Assembly (NCBI RefSeq): GCF_900182935.1
Contig: NZ_FXUE01000001.1
Coordinates: forward strand, 806,001-870,000
From: Fibrobacter sp. UWB10
GTDB lineage: Bacteria > Fibrobacterota > Fibrobacteria > Fibrobacterales > Fibrobacteraceae
DNA length: 64,000 bases
Direction: 5' to 3'
The position numbers and the translations under genes are program-made. Positions 31,294 through 39,052 of this stretch are shown piece after piece (the first letter of the stretch is position 1; every line of letters begins with the position of its first letter). The notes under the pieces are model-generated. The model ran no database searches. It was not told where the DNA came from and worked only from the letters and a program-made list of their open reading frames with translations.

Positions 31294-33705
31294 TTAGAAT
31301 TTTCCGACGGTAATGGCGGCATAGAATCCAGGCCACCAACGACCCCTGTGCTTTTTACTGCCGAAATCGTCGTGGTATTCAGCCAGCGGCTGCAGCCACA
31401 GTTTGTCAGCATAGCCGATGGTTGCCCAGTTGAGAGTCCCGCCAACCGAAAGGCCAAGGAAGGGAACAATCTGGCTCGTGTAGCCCAAGCGCAGACGATG
31501 GTGGAAGTTTGATTCACCCTCATCTGTGAATTCAACATCCCATTCATCACAGTCCCCATCGTACTTCACTTTCGAAGTTTGTGCCGTCAAGAACATGTAT
31601 TCCAATTCAAAGTGGCTTCCGTATTTACCGAACTGGGTTCCAATACCTATACCCGATTCATATATATCGCTAAATTCCTTGAAGTCCGAATCTTTTTCAA
31701 TCAAGCGTGCACCTTCGATTGCCGTGAACAGGTAAGGTGTACCCATGTGGAACGAAAGACCGAATGCGCCCATTTCATTCATAGAAGCGGTCACGCTCCA
31801 CACGCCATTACCGACAATGTTGATCAAACCGATCGGAGATTTTTCGCAGTAACCGCAAAAGTTCACCACACCAACCTGACGTCCCTTCGCTTTTCCGGTA
31901 ATGTTCAGAACACCCACCTGAGCGTCATCAACCTTGCCAGCGATATTCAAGACAGAGGCCTGCACATCAGATTCTCCGGCAATGTTCAACGCGGCAGTTG
32001 CCTGAACGTCGGACTTTTTCGCAATATTAATGGCACCCGATGCCTGCAGACTAGATTCGCCAGCAATGTTTATCGCGCCGCTAGCCTGCACATCGGATTT
32101 GCCGGCAATGTTCAGCGCAGCAGTTGCCTGCACCTTTGTTTGACGAGCCAAGTTGCCTGCAGCAGAAATCTGCATACCGGACAAGGAATCGCCTGCATAG
32201 TTAGCCGTTGCCGAAACCTGCACACCCGAAGACTTTTCCTTGGTTGCATTTACAACAGGAGAGATCTGGATGCCGTCAAAAGATTTGGCATAGTTCATCG
32301 TAGCCGAAATCTGTGCACCTTCAAAGTGTTCACGAGCGCCGTTGAAAACTGTCGTCAGCTGCATACCGTGCATTTCTTTGCGAGCAATATTGGCAAACAA
32401 GCTCACCTGAGAACCAAGCATATAGCTATCGCTCTTTGCTACGAACACACCCATTTGCAAGCCCTTGCGAGGTTCCCTTTCTCTGTCGACCAGGTTAAAC
32501 GTCACACGGTGTTTTCCGTTTTTATCCAGAGAATCCAGAGAGTATTCCACTGAATCGGGGCGGGAGTCGTTCTTGATTTCGCCACGGAGAGCCGTCTTTT
32601 CGGCAGCCACCTTGGTGAACTGCTTTTGAGAAAGGCGAGCGTGGTTGTTGTCATACAAGGTCACCGAAGCTTCCTTGAATTCAGCAGGGCGTTCCAGGCG
32701 AACGTTATACTTACCGGCAGGGAAACCTAGGCTCATTGCGCGGCCCGGCTTCTTGAAAAGTTCGGCAACAAGTTCACCCTTGTCATCGCGAATGAACAAG
32801 TGACCGTCAAGATCTTCATCGAGTTCAAGGCCTGCGCTTGTGCTGCGCAAATCGGTCATGACCACATCACCCGTACCGGCCAAGTTCATATCGCGGCTCG
32901 GATGCTGAGCGCCACCCATCGTAGCTTCAGTCTTCTGCAAAGTTTCATTGAAGGCGAACTGGTAAGCTTCAGAAAGAGTCACCTTGCCATCGCCACTCAC
33001 ATCGCCTGCGCCACGAAGGCCGCTCACTAGCGAATGCGTAAAGAAAGAACCTCTGAGCTTATCGCTTTCTTGGCTAGATTCATCTTGCGTGCTGCTGGTA
33101 ATGAAGGCATAACCCTTCATATCGCTGCTCTTGTCGACCATGAACGCAGGCACTGCGACACCGCCCTTCACGCGGGTAATGGCACCCGAGCCACAAGCAT
33201 CAATCACAGCAATCTTCACGTCGGCATGCAAGGCGTCCACACGCTTGCGGAATTCCTTCCAACTGTAAATTTCTTCACCGAGGCGCAGTCCCTTTTCGTC
33301 GGCGTGGCCACTATAGTAAACAAGAACTTCTTCGCGGGTTTCGTTATTCTTGGAACCCTTCGCTGCAGCAAGCTTCTTGTCGAGTTCATCAAGTTGAGCT
33401 TGCAAACCAGACACGCTCGGTTCAGTCACGCGATAAACATTCTGTTTGGGCACGCCACCCATTTGCGAAAGCACGTTCGCAAAGGCGCGGGCATCGCTTT
33501 CAGCATAACGCAAGCGCGGGCGTTCCTTACCGCCGTTATTGGCGCTCACGGCAAACACGTAACGATTGATTGCAATTTCACCGGAATTAGTAGCAGCACG
33601 AGCATTAGTTGCAGCGGCCAAAATCGCTACCAGGCACACCAGGCAAAAAATAGCCGAGCCCGACAGAAAATCGCAGAATAAAATCTTTTCCAAAATCTTC
33701 TTCAT
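31294..33705 (-). CDS. Metacaspase-like (C14) protein with surface repeats and barrel
   Basis: 803 residues. A membrane or signal segment is followed by a caspase-type domain with the His in YYSGHADEKG near 135 and the Cys in DACGSG near 168. An EF-hand-like loop, DVSGDGKVTLSE, is near 235. Residues of about 415-630 hold about a dozen repeats of 14-17 residues (QASGAINIAGESSL and relatives), as in LA_2272-type surface-repeat proteins. The C-terminus is aromatic and beta-rich and ends ITVGKF, like an outer-membrane barrel. It is the third gene after ECF sigma and anti-sigma. The fusion places a protease-like domain at the cell envelope. Confidence 0.85.
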   Translation of the reverse strand: MKKILEKILFCDFLSGSAIFCLVCLVAILAAATNARAATNSGEIAINRYVFAVSANNGGKERPRLRYAESDARAFANVLSQMGGVPKQNVYRVTEPSVSGLQAQLDELDKKLAAAKGSKNNETREEVLVYYSGHADEKGLRLGEEIYSWKEFRKRVDALHADVKIAVIDACGSGAITRVKGGVAVPAFMVDKSSDMKGYAFITSSTQDESSQESDKLRGSFFTHSLVSGLRGAGDVSGDGKVTLSEAYQFAFNETLQKTEATMGGAQHPSRDMNLAGTGDVVMTDLRSTSAGLELDEDLDGHLFIRDDKGELVAELFKKPGRAMSLGFPAGKYNVRLERPAEFKEASVTLYDNNHARLSQKQFTKVAAEKTALRGEIKNDSRPDSVEYSLDSLDKNGKHRVTFNLVDREREPRKGLQMGVFVAKSDSYMLGSQVSLFANIARKEMHGMQLTTVFNGAREHFEGAQISATMNYAKSFDGIQISPVVNATKEKSSGVQVSATANYAGDSLSGMQISAAGNLARQTKVQATAALNIAGKSDVQASGAINIAGESSLQASGAINIAKKSDVQATAALNIAGESDVQASVLNIAGKVDDAQVGVLNITGKAKGRQVGVVNFCGYCEKSPIGLINIVGNGVWSVTASMNEMGAFGLSFHMGTPYLFTAIEGARLIEKDSDFKEFSDIYESGIGIGTQFGKYGSHFELEYMFLTAQTSKVKYDGDCDEWDVEFTDEGESNFHHRLRLGYTSQIVPFLGLSVGGTLNWATIGYADKLWLQPLAEYHDDFGSKKHRGRWWPGFYAAITVGKF

Positions 33706-33715
33706 GACATCCCCC

Positions 33716-34492
33716 TTATTTTCCCACCTTGCGAAGCGTGAACGAAACCGTTTCCACTCCGTTCTGCTTCAAACTCTTGTCGATATCGTTTCCGTCAACC
33801 GTAAAGGATTTTTCGGACGTAAGCAAGAAGAACTTTTCGAATTTCGGCGCATTGTCGAGCTTGTAGGCAAACGGAAGCGTCGTCATTTTGCCGGGTTCCA
33901 GTTCAATGGCACTATTGCCCTCGCCCATGTGCATGGTGATGGTTCCGTTGCCATCCATACTCAAGAGCATGCCAAAGCATTTTTGCGGAACGCGATAGCG
34001 CAGCTGGATTTCGTCGCCTTCGTAGGCGTTGCCCAGGTTCACCATTTGCACGGCGCTGTCGCCCATCTTTTTCCAAACTTCAAGCGAAGCCTGCATACCC
34101 TTGATGCGCGTGCCGTCATCGGTGTTAGCCATGGCCACTTCCATCGAAGCGGAATCGCGGTCATAAGTAGCAACGTCGCGGTTCAACACAACCACCGAGA
34201 ATATGCCAAGAGCAATCACAAGCGCCGCGGCAACCTTAAGCCACAAGCCACTCACCTGATTGCGAGAAACGTCAGCGATACGACCATCTACGGCGTCCAT
34301 ACGGTCTGCAAGTGCTTCAAACGGATTTTCCGCCACAAAGCGCTTGCCCTGTTCACGCATTTCGGCCACGCGGGCAGCAAAAATTTGATCTTCGGCTTCG
34401 CGCTGTTGCAAAGCCTTCATTTCACTTTCCGGAAGTTCCCCGAGTAGGTAACGTTCCAGTTTGAAATCGGAAATTTTATTGACGGTAGTCAT
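33716..34492 (-). CDS. Membrane anti-sigma-factor-like protein
   Basis: 258 residues. A cytoplasmic N-terminal segment of about 80 residues (ERYLLGELPESEMKALQQ) is followed by one membrane helix (LWLKVAAALVIALGIFSVVV) and a periplasmic domain of about 150 residues resembling DUF4384-type domains. The ATG overlaps the sigma-factor stop as ATGA. Gene order and topology fit an anti-sigma factor holding the adjacent ECF sigma. No known zinc anti-sigma motif is seen. Confidence 0.75.
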   Translation of the reverse strand: MTTVNKISDFKLERYLLGELPESEMKALQQREAEDQIFAARVAEMREQGKRFVAENPFEALADRMDAVDGRIADVSRNQVSGLWLKVAAALVIALGIFSVVVLNRDVATYDRDSASMEVAMANTDDGTRIKGMQASLEVWKKMGDSAVQMVNLGNAYEGDEIQLRYRVPQKCFGMLLSMDGNGTITMHMGEGNSAIELEPGKMTTLPFAYKLDNAPKFEKFFLLTSEKSFTVDGNDIDKSLKQNGVETVSFTLRKVGK

Positions 34493-34992
34493 CTTTCAAC
34501 CTCCAGATTCTTGATTTTGGCCTGCAGGGTACGTAAACGCTTGCGCACTCCGCTCACCGAAAGTCCAACGGTTTCAGCAGTTTCTTCCAAAGTCATGCCG
34601 TCTACATAATGCAGCGTCGCAATCGTTCGGGTCGATTCCTGCTCCTTCGAGAAAATCTTTGCCAAAATTCCGCTGGCTTCGTGGCTGTCATCTTCTTCGG
34701 CGCAGGCGATGGTGAGCAAAAGTTCGCTCGAATCGCAGTCCAATCCGCGGCGTTTCTTGTCGCGAATGCGGTTCAGGCAGAGCCTGGTCGCCGTATTCCA
34801 CAGCAAGCTCGACGGCTGTGACAAATCCAGGGAATCCACGCGTTCATACACGCGCAAGAACACGTTCTGAACCATGTCCTTGGCTTCGGCATCGTCCTTG
34901 AGCAAAAAGACACAACGCCTGTACACCATCGGGGCGAACGCCTCGTACAGTTTCGAAAATGCCATGCGATCAAGGAGATTTTTCCCGTTCAT
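34489..34992 (-). CDS. ECF-type RNA polymerase sigma factor
   Basis: 167 residues with region 2 (LYEAFAPMVYRRCVFLLKDD, DMVQNVFLRVYERV) and region 4 (LHYVDGMTLEETAETVGLSV, SGVRKRLRTL). It starts the operon of sigma, anti-sigma and metacaspase. The promoter motif ends 4 nt before this ATG, so the transcript may be leaderless, or the true start may be the internal ATG at 34965 (MAFSKLYEAF). It probably activates its own promoter and three others. Confidence 0.9.
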   Translation of the reverse strand: MNGKNLLDRMAFSKLYEAFAPMVYRRCVFLLKDDAEAKDMVQNVFLRVYERVDSLDLSQPSSLLWNTATRLCLNRIRDKKRRGLDCDSSELLLTIACAEEDDSHEASGILAKIFSKEQESTRTIATLHYVDGMTLEETAETVGLSVSGVRKRLRTLQAKIKNLEVER

Positions 34993-34995
34993 ACC

Positions 34996-35027
34996 ATTGT
35001 AACACTAGAGGAAGTTAAAAGTGTCAC
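34996..35027 (-). promoter_or_regulatory. ECF-type promoter motif for the sigma-factor operon
   Basis: On the minus strand: GTGACACTTTT, 11 nt, GTGTTACAAT. It directly precedes the sigma gene, as expected for an autoregulated ECF sigma factor. Confidence 0.8.
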
Positions 35028-35044
35028 CGCAAATTTAAAAAAAT

Positions 35045-35076
35045 AGTAGGAAGTAGACAGTAGGCAGTAGGAAGTG
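35045..35076. repeat. AGTAGGAAGTAGACAGTAGG simple repeat
   Basis: Degenerate copies of AGTAGGA/AGTAGACAGT lie between the ECF promoter and the terminator downstream of the FKBP gene. No function is evident. Confidence 0.5.
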
Positions 35077-35096
35077 GTTAGAGATTAGCCGAATGA

Positions 35097-35126
35097 GAAA
35101 AAAATGAGCCCCGCTTGCGCGGGGCA
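35097..35126 (-). terminator. Intrinsic terminator of the FKBP gene
   Basis: GCCCCGC/GCGGGGC hairpin with a 4-nt loop, followed on the minus strand by TCATTTTTTTC. It lies about 35 bp past the FKBP stop. Confidence 0.8.
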
Positions 35127-35159
35127 ATATCCGTATAAATATTTAGCAAACGCCAGTTT

Positions 35160-36062
35160 TTACTTCTTGGGAGCGGGCTTTGCAGCTTCGGCAGGCTTGG
35201 CTTCCGGCTTTTTCTCTGCCGGCTTAGCTTCGGCCTTGGCCGGTTCAGCAGCAGGAGCGGCTGCAGGGGCTACGGGCACGGCAGTGCTGTCAACAGCAGG
35301 CACTTCAGCATAAACCTTCAAAAGCTCCACTTCGAACACGAGCATTGCATTCGCCGGAATCATCGGCGGCACGCCTGCTTCACCGTAGGCCAAGCCACTG
35401 GGAATCCAGGCCTTCACCTTCATGCCTTCCTTCATCATCTGGAGCAAATCTTGCCAGCCTTCAATCACGGCACTCACCGGGAATTCCAGCGGTTCACCGC
35501 GCTTCACGCTATTGTCGAATTCCGTGCCGTCAAGCAGCGCGCCAATATAGTGCACCTGAACCTTGTCGCTCACCTTGGGAACAAGGCCCGTACCTTCCTT
35601 AAGAATCTTGTACTGCACACCCTTCGGAGTCAGCTTGATGGTAGAATCCTTCGCGTTCTTGGCAAGGAATTCCTTCTGTTCATCAAGCGCCTTCTGGGCC
35701 TGAGCCTTTTCGTCGGATTCCTTCTTCTTCTGCATCTGCAGCAACAAATCCTGCAAGGCAGATTCAGCGGTAGAATCGGTCATTTGCACCGGGCGGTCTG
35801 CATCCACCTGGTCCTTGATTGCGCCCATGAGCACATCCATATTCAGCGGCACGTTCACATTGGCAATAGCCTTGCCCAAATCCATACCCAGCGCATAGCT
35901 GTAACGGTCTGTCGGGTTGTTCATGTCAGGCAATGCAGACTTAGATACGGCCGTGGTATCAGCCTGGGCTTCAGGATCCACAGCAGGCTTTTGACCACCA
36001 CCACAAGCAACGAAAATACCCAAAATAGGCAGAACAGCATAAAAATTTGGCTTGAATTTCAT
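35160..36062 (-). CDS. FKBP-type peptidyl-prolyl isomerase lipoprotein
   Basis: 300 residues. The lipobox is LGIFVACGG. An FKBP N-terminal dimerisation segment (YSYALGMDLGKAIANVNV) is followed by the catalytic FKBP domain (VQVHYIGALLDGTEFDNS, GWQDLLQMMKEG, WIPSGLAYGEAG). A 45-residue Ala/Pro/Lys tail ends the protein. It probably helps fold periplasmic or outer-membrane proteins. Confidence 0.92.
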   Translation of the reverse strand: MKFKPNFYAVLPILGIFVACGGGQKPAVDPEAQADTTAVSKSALPDMNNPTDRYSYALGMDLGKAIANVNVPLNMDVLMGAIKDQVDADRPVQMTDSTAESALQDLLLQMQKKKESDEKAQAQKALDEQKEFLAKNAKDSTIKLTPKGVQYKILKEGTGLVPKVSDKVQVHYIGALLDGTEFDNSVKRGEPLEFPVSAVIEGWQDLLQMMKEGMKVKAWIPSGLAYGEAGVPPMIPANAMLVFEVELLKVYAEVPAVDSTAVPVAPAAAPAAEPAKAEAKPAEKKPEAKPAEAAKPAPKK

Positions 36063-36297
36063 TTTAACCTTTTGAAAATCAGTGATTTACGACACACTAA
36101 AAAGTAGAAAACGTAAGGAGGAACGGAGCGTGAACACTTTTTAGAACAATCTTTTTGACCTAAAAAGTACAAAATTCCGATTTCACAAAACAATTTTTAA
36201 ACAAAAATTGCCGTTTTTAGCAAAATTTCACAGCTTTTATCCAAACAGACAACAACTTTATTTACACAAATGCAGTAAACAGGGGTTTACAAAGGGG

Positions 36298-36326
36298 TTG
36301 CACGAACAGCTTTTTGTTACTAAATT
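36298..36326 (+). promoter_or_regulatory. Sigma-70-like promoter of the 73-aa gene
   Basis: TTGCAC and TAAATT are separated by 17 nt, 34 bp before the ATG at 36360. The remaining sequence between the FKBP and 73-aa genes (36063-36297) is AT-rich with no other feature seen. Confidence 0.5.
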
Positions 36327-36359
36327 TACATATAAGAGTGAGAAAAATAAGGAAATTGT

Positions 36360-36581
36360 ATGAACTACCGTTTCAAAAATTTCATCAACTCGGCCTCTGC
36401 CAACAAGCAAGCTTTCGACAATTCCATCGAAAGTGTTCGCAGCTCGTTGGATAACATGGTCAGCACGAGCAGCGCTCCTGTGGTGCCGAGCCCTGCCAAG
36501 ACTGGTTGGCTTAAGGGTTCTCTTTCCTACCCGTGGGTGATCGTTTGCTCCTTGGTTCCGTCTCTCAAGGACATGTTCTAA
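36360..36581 (+). CDS. Small hypothetical protein (73 aa) with own promoter and terminator
   Basis: The ATG follows AAGGA. The product begins MNYRFKNFINSASANKQAFD, has a Ser/Pro-rich middle and ends in a short hydrophobic segment (YPWVIVCSLVPSLKDMF). No family recognised. A promoter-like sequence ahead and a strong terminator behind make it an independent, probably well-expressed transcript. It could be a small membrane-associated protein. Confidence 0.6.
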   Translation: MNYRFKNFINSASANKQAFDNSIESVRSSLDNMVSTSSAPVVPSPAKTGWLKGSLSYPWVIVCSLVPSLKDMF

Positions 36582-36612
36582 GATTTTACGAAGAACTTAC
36601 AGCTTTTCATTT

Positions 36613-36650
36613 TTTGCAGCCTCGCTTTTTTGCGGGGCTTTATTTTTTTC
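36613..36650 (+). terminator. Intrinsic terminator of the 73-aa gene
   Basis: AGCCTCGC pairs with GCGGGGCT around a T6 loop and is followed by a T-rich run. Confidence 0.8.
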
Positions 36651-36735
36651 CATCAATTAAAAACTAATGACTAACAACCAAAACAATTCTATCTTTGCGC
36701 AATAACATCGCGCATTCCGCGCACCGGAGACACTT

Positions 36736-37575
36736 ATGGCAGCACTCATCTTAGACGGCAAGGCACTCGCCAAGACCACAGAAGAAGAACTCAGCGCCCG
36801 CGTGGCAAAGCTCAAGGAAAAGACGGGAAAGACCCCGATCCTTGCAACGATTCTTGTGGGCGATGACCCGGCCAGCGCCACTTACGTGAAGATGAAGGGC
36901 AACGCCTGCGCCCGCGTGGGCATGGAAAGCATTCGCGTGGTGCTTCCGAAGAACACCACCACCGAAGAACTCCTCAACAAGATTCAGGAATTGAATGAAA
37001 ACCGCGACGTGCACGGTATTCTGTTGCAGCACCCGGTTCCGCGCCACATTGACGAACGCGCCGCATTCGAAGCCATCGACGCCCGTAAAGACGTAGACGG
37101 CGTAACCTGCCTCGGCTTTGGCCGCATGGCTATGGGCGAACCCGCTTACGGTTGCGCAACGCCTGCTGGCATTATGCGTCTGCTGAAGGCTTACAACATT
37201 CCTCTCGCCGGCAAGCACGCCGTTGTGGTTGGCCGTAGCGCCATCCTCGGCAAGCCCATGGCCATGATGCTTTTGAACGCGGACTGCACGGTGACGATTT
37301 GCCACAGCAAGACTGAAAATCTCCCCGAATACGTGAAGCAAGCGGACATCCTGGTGGGTGCCGTCGGCAAGCCGGAATTTATCAAGAAGGAATGGATCAA
37401 GCAGGGCGCAGTCGTGGTCGATGCCGGTTACCATCCGGGTGGCGTCGGCGATATCGAAAAGGGCCTTGACGACGTGGCATCCGCTTACACTCCGGTTCCG
37501 GGCGGTGTGGGCCCCATGACCATCAACACGCTCATTTACCAGAGCGTGGAATCCGGCGAAAAATACTTGGGATAA
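36736..37575 (+). CDS. folD: Bifunctional methylene-THF dehydrogenase/cyclohydrolase FolD
   Basis: 279 residues, normal length for FolD. It has the substrate-site motif [15 protein letters not shown] with Tyr and catalytic Lys, [13 protein letters not shown], and the nucleotide-binding segment [18 protein letters not shown]. It interconverts 5,10-methylene-THF and 10-formyl-THF and supplies one-carbon units for purines and, indirectly, methionine. Confidence 0.96.
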   Translation: MAALILDGKALAKTTEEELSARVAKLKEKTGKTPILATILVGDDPASATYVKMKGNACARVGMESIRVVLPKNTTTEELLNKIQELNENRDVHGILLQHPVPRHIDERAAFEAIDARKDVDGVTCLGFGRMAMGEPAYGCATPAGIMRLLKAYNIPLAGKHAVVVGRSAILGKPMAMMLLNADCTVTICHSKTENLPEYVKQADILVGAVGKPEFIKKEWIKQGAVVVDAGYHPGGVGDIEKGLDDVASAYTPVPGGVGPMTINTLIYQSVESGEKYLG

Positions 37576-37583
37576 TTGTTGAG

Positions 37584-37907
37584 CTAACGGCGAGTCCGTT
37601 CAAGTTCGACGGCGTCGGTTTCAGCTGAATTGGGCGAAAGCATGCCTTTCATCATATCGCCCACGAATTCGGCTCCGACACCAATCAACGTTCCAACAGT
37701 AGAATCGTTTGAAATCTTGCGACTGTCCATTTCGACAGTCGCATCTTTCATAGCAGACTTTTCGTTTTCTTTAGGATCCGCATAGACAATCGGACCTTTC
37801 TTGTTGCCTAAATTAATAGAATCGGCAGCCGTAGGAGCCTTCTTTTGCACCAACTGGGCACATGTGATGCCCGCAAGCATAAATATGACCAATCCAAAGA
37901 ATTTCAT
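37584..37907 (-). CDS. Small secreted hypothetical protein
   Basis: 107 residues with an N-terminal signal peptide (MKFFGLVIFMLAGITCAQL). GAGGG precedes the ATG. The mature part is polar with no recognised domain. It is convergent with folD, with 8 bp between the stops. Confidence 0.55.
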   Translation of the reverse strand: MKFFGLVIFMLAGITCAQLVQKKAPTAADSINLGNKKGPIVYADPKENEKSAMKDATVEMDSRKISNDSTVGTLIGVGAEFVGDMMKGMLSPNSAETDAVELERTRR

Positions 37908-37963
37908 TTTTGCACCCTCTGTGCAAAATATAGCAAGACCTTAGCGGAGCGGATCAGGCCGTT

Positions 37964-38947
37964 CTAGAACTTGGTCAAGAATTCCTTGGCATCCATGGAC
38001 TGCACCAAGGTATCGCCCAACAGCGCACGCAAGCGTTCCAAATCGGGGTGGCCTTCGCGTTCGAACACCACCACTTTCTTAAAGCGGTCACGATGCCTCA
38101 GCAAGAATTCCAGATTGTTCATGTCGGACTTCGGGAATCCATAACCCAAGAAGAAAATTTCCTGAGCATTCTTGAGGTAGTAATCGGCCTTGCTCCACAA
38201 CAAATTAAACAAGCTCCCGCGCAAGAACGATTCCTTGGCATGTGCCATCGGAATATAAATCGGAGTGTCTTCGCGGTAAATCGGGAAACTGCGGTCGCAA
38301 GGTTCCACCTGGCACACATTCTTTAAATCGAGCGGGTCAGAGGCCCCCTTGACAGGGTACCAGTTCAAGGAGCCGTGCAACTTGATTAAGTCCACTGAAT
38401 GCGTCCGCGGCGCACGAACTGCACTGCGGTCGGCAGGGTCAATACGCACACCGTAATCCACCGCCACAGTCGCGCCCATTTTGGGGTCGTCGGCAATGAT
38501 ATTTTCAATCAGCGTGTCGTAATTAAAGCTGAGCAGCAAGGTATCGCGCACGCCCTCGCTCGGGCAATTTACGCAGCCCGCCAAGAACTTGCGGAGAATA
38601 GTCGCCGATTCAGAATCTACCGCATGGTCGTGGCGAATCGCGCCCGCAATAAAGCGCAGCAGTTCAAAACGCAAGCTCGAATGATAAAGGCTTTCTCGCA
38701 CACCCGGGAAAATCTGCGCCGACAAAATAGACGTCGAAAGCGTTTCGATATTCAGGTATTCCGCCTGATTATTGCAAAGTTCCAGAAAACGCCTGCAGTA
38801 GTCGCGCAGGTGCGGGAACTCGTCTGAAATTCCGAAAGGAATCAGTTCGTTCAGGTCGCGGAGCGTGGGCATTTGCGGGCAAAACGACTTGCTAAACCCG
38901 GAGCCCAGTACAAAAATCCGCCGGTATGTACTCGATGCGATATCCAT
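37964..38947 (-). CDS. SIR2-like domain protein
   Basis: 327 residues. SIR2-like nucleotide-site motifs are visible: VLGSGFSKSF at the N-terminus, LLSFNYDTLIEN in the middle, IKLHGSLNWYP, and FFLGYGFPKSDMNNLEFL near the end. SIR2-like domains in bacteria are often NADases in anti-phage systems, but no partner gene is adjacent, so a defence role is only a possibility. Confidence 0.8.
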   Translation of the reverse strand: MDIASSTYRRIFVLGSGFSKSFCPQMPTLRDLNELIPFGISDEFPHLRDYCRRFLELCNNQAEYLNIETLSTSILSAQIFPGVRESLYHSSLRFELLRFIAGAIRHDHAVDSESATILRKFLAGCVNCPSEGVRDTLLLSFNYDTLIENIIADDPKMGATVAVDYGVRIDPADRSAVRAPRTHSVDLIKLHGSLNWYPVKGASDPLDLKNVCQVEPCDRSFPIYREDTPIYIPMAHAKESFLRGSLFNLLWSKADYYLKNAQEIFFLGYGFPKSDMNNLEFLLRHRDRFKKVVVFEREGHPDLERLRALLGDTLVQSMDAKEFLTKF

Positions 38948-38991
38948 ACCTTTAATGTATAATAATTTGAGCGAAGTATATCAACAGCTCA

Positions 38992-39023
38992 TAAAAAAAC
39001 AGGGTGGTCGGAGGACCACCCTG
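38992..39023 (-). terminator. Intrinsic terminator of the GH8 cellulase gene
   Basis: CAGGGTGGTC/GACCACCCTG hairpin with a 4-nt loop and a run of seven T on the minus strand, about 30 bp past the cellulase stop. Confidence 0.88.
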
Positions 39024-39052
39024 CTCTTTGCATGGTATAAGATCAAAAAGGA

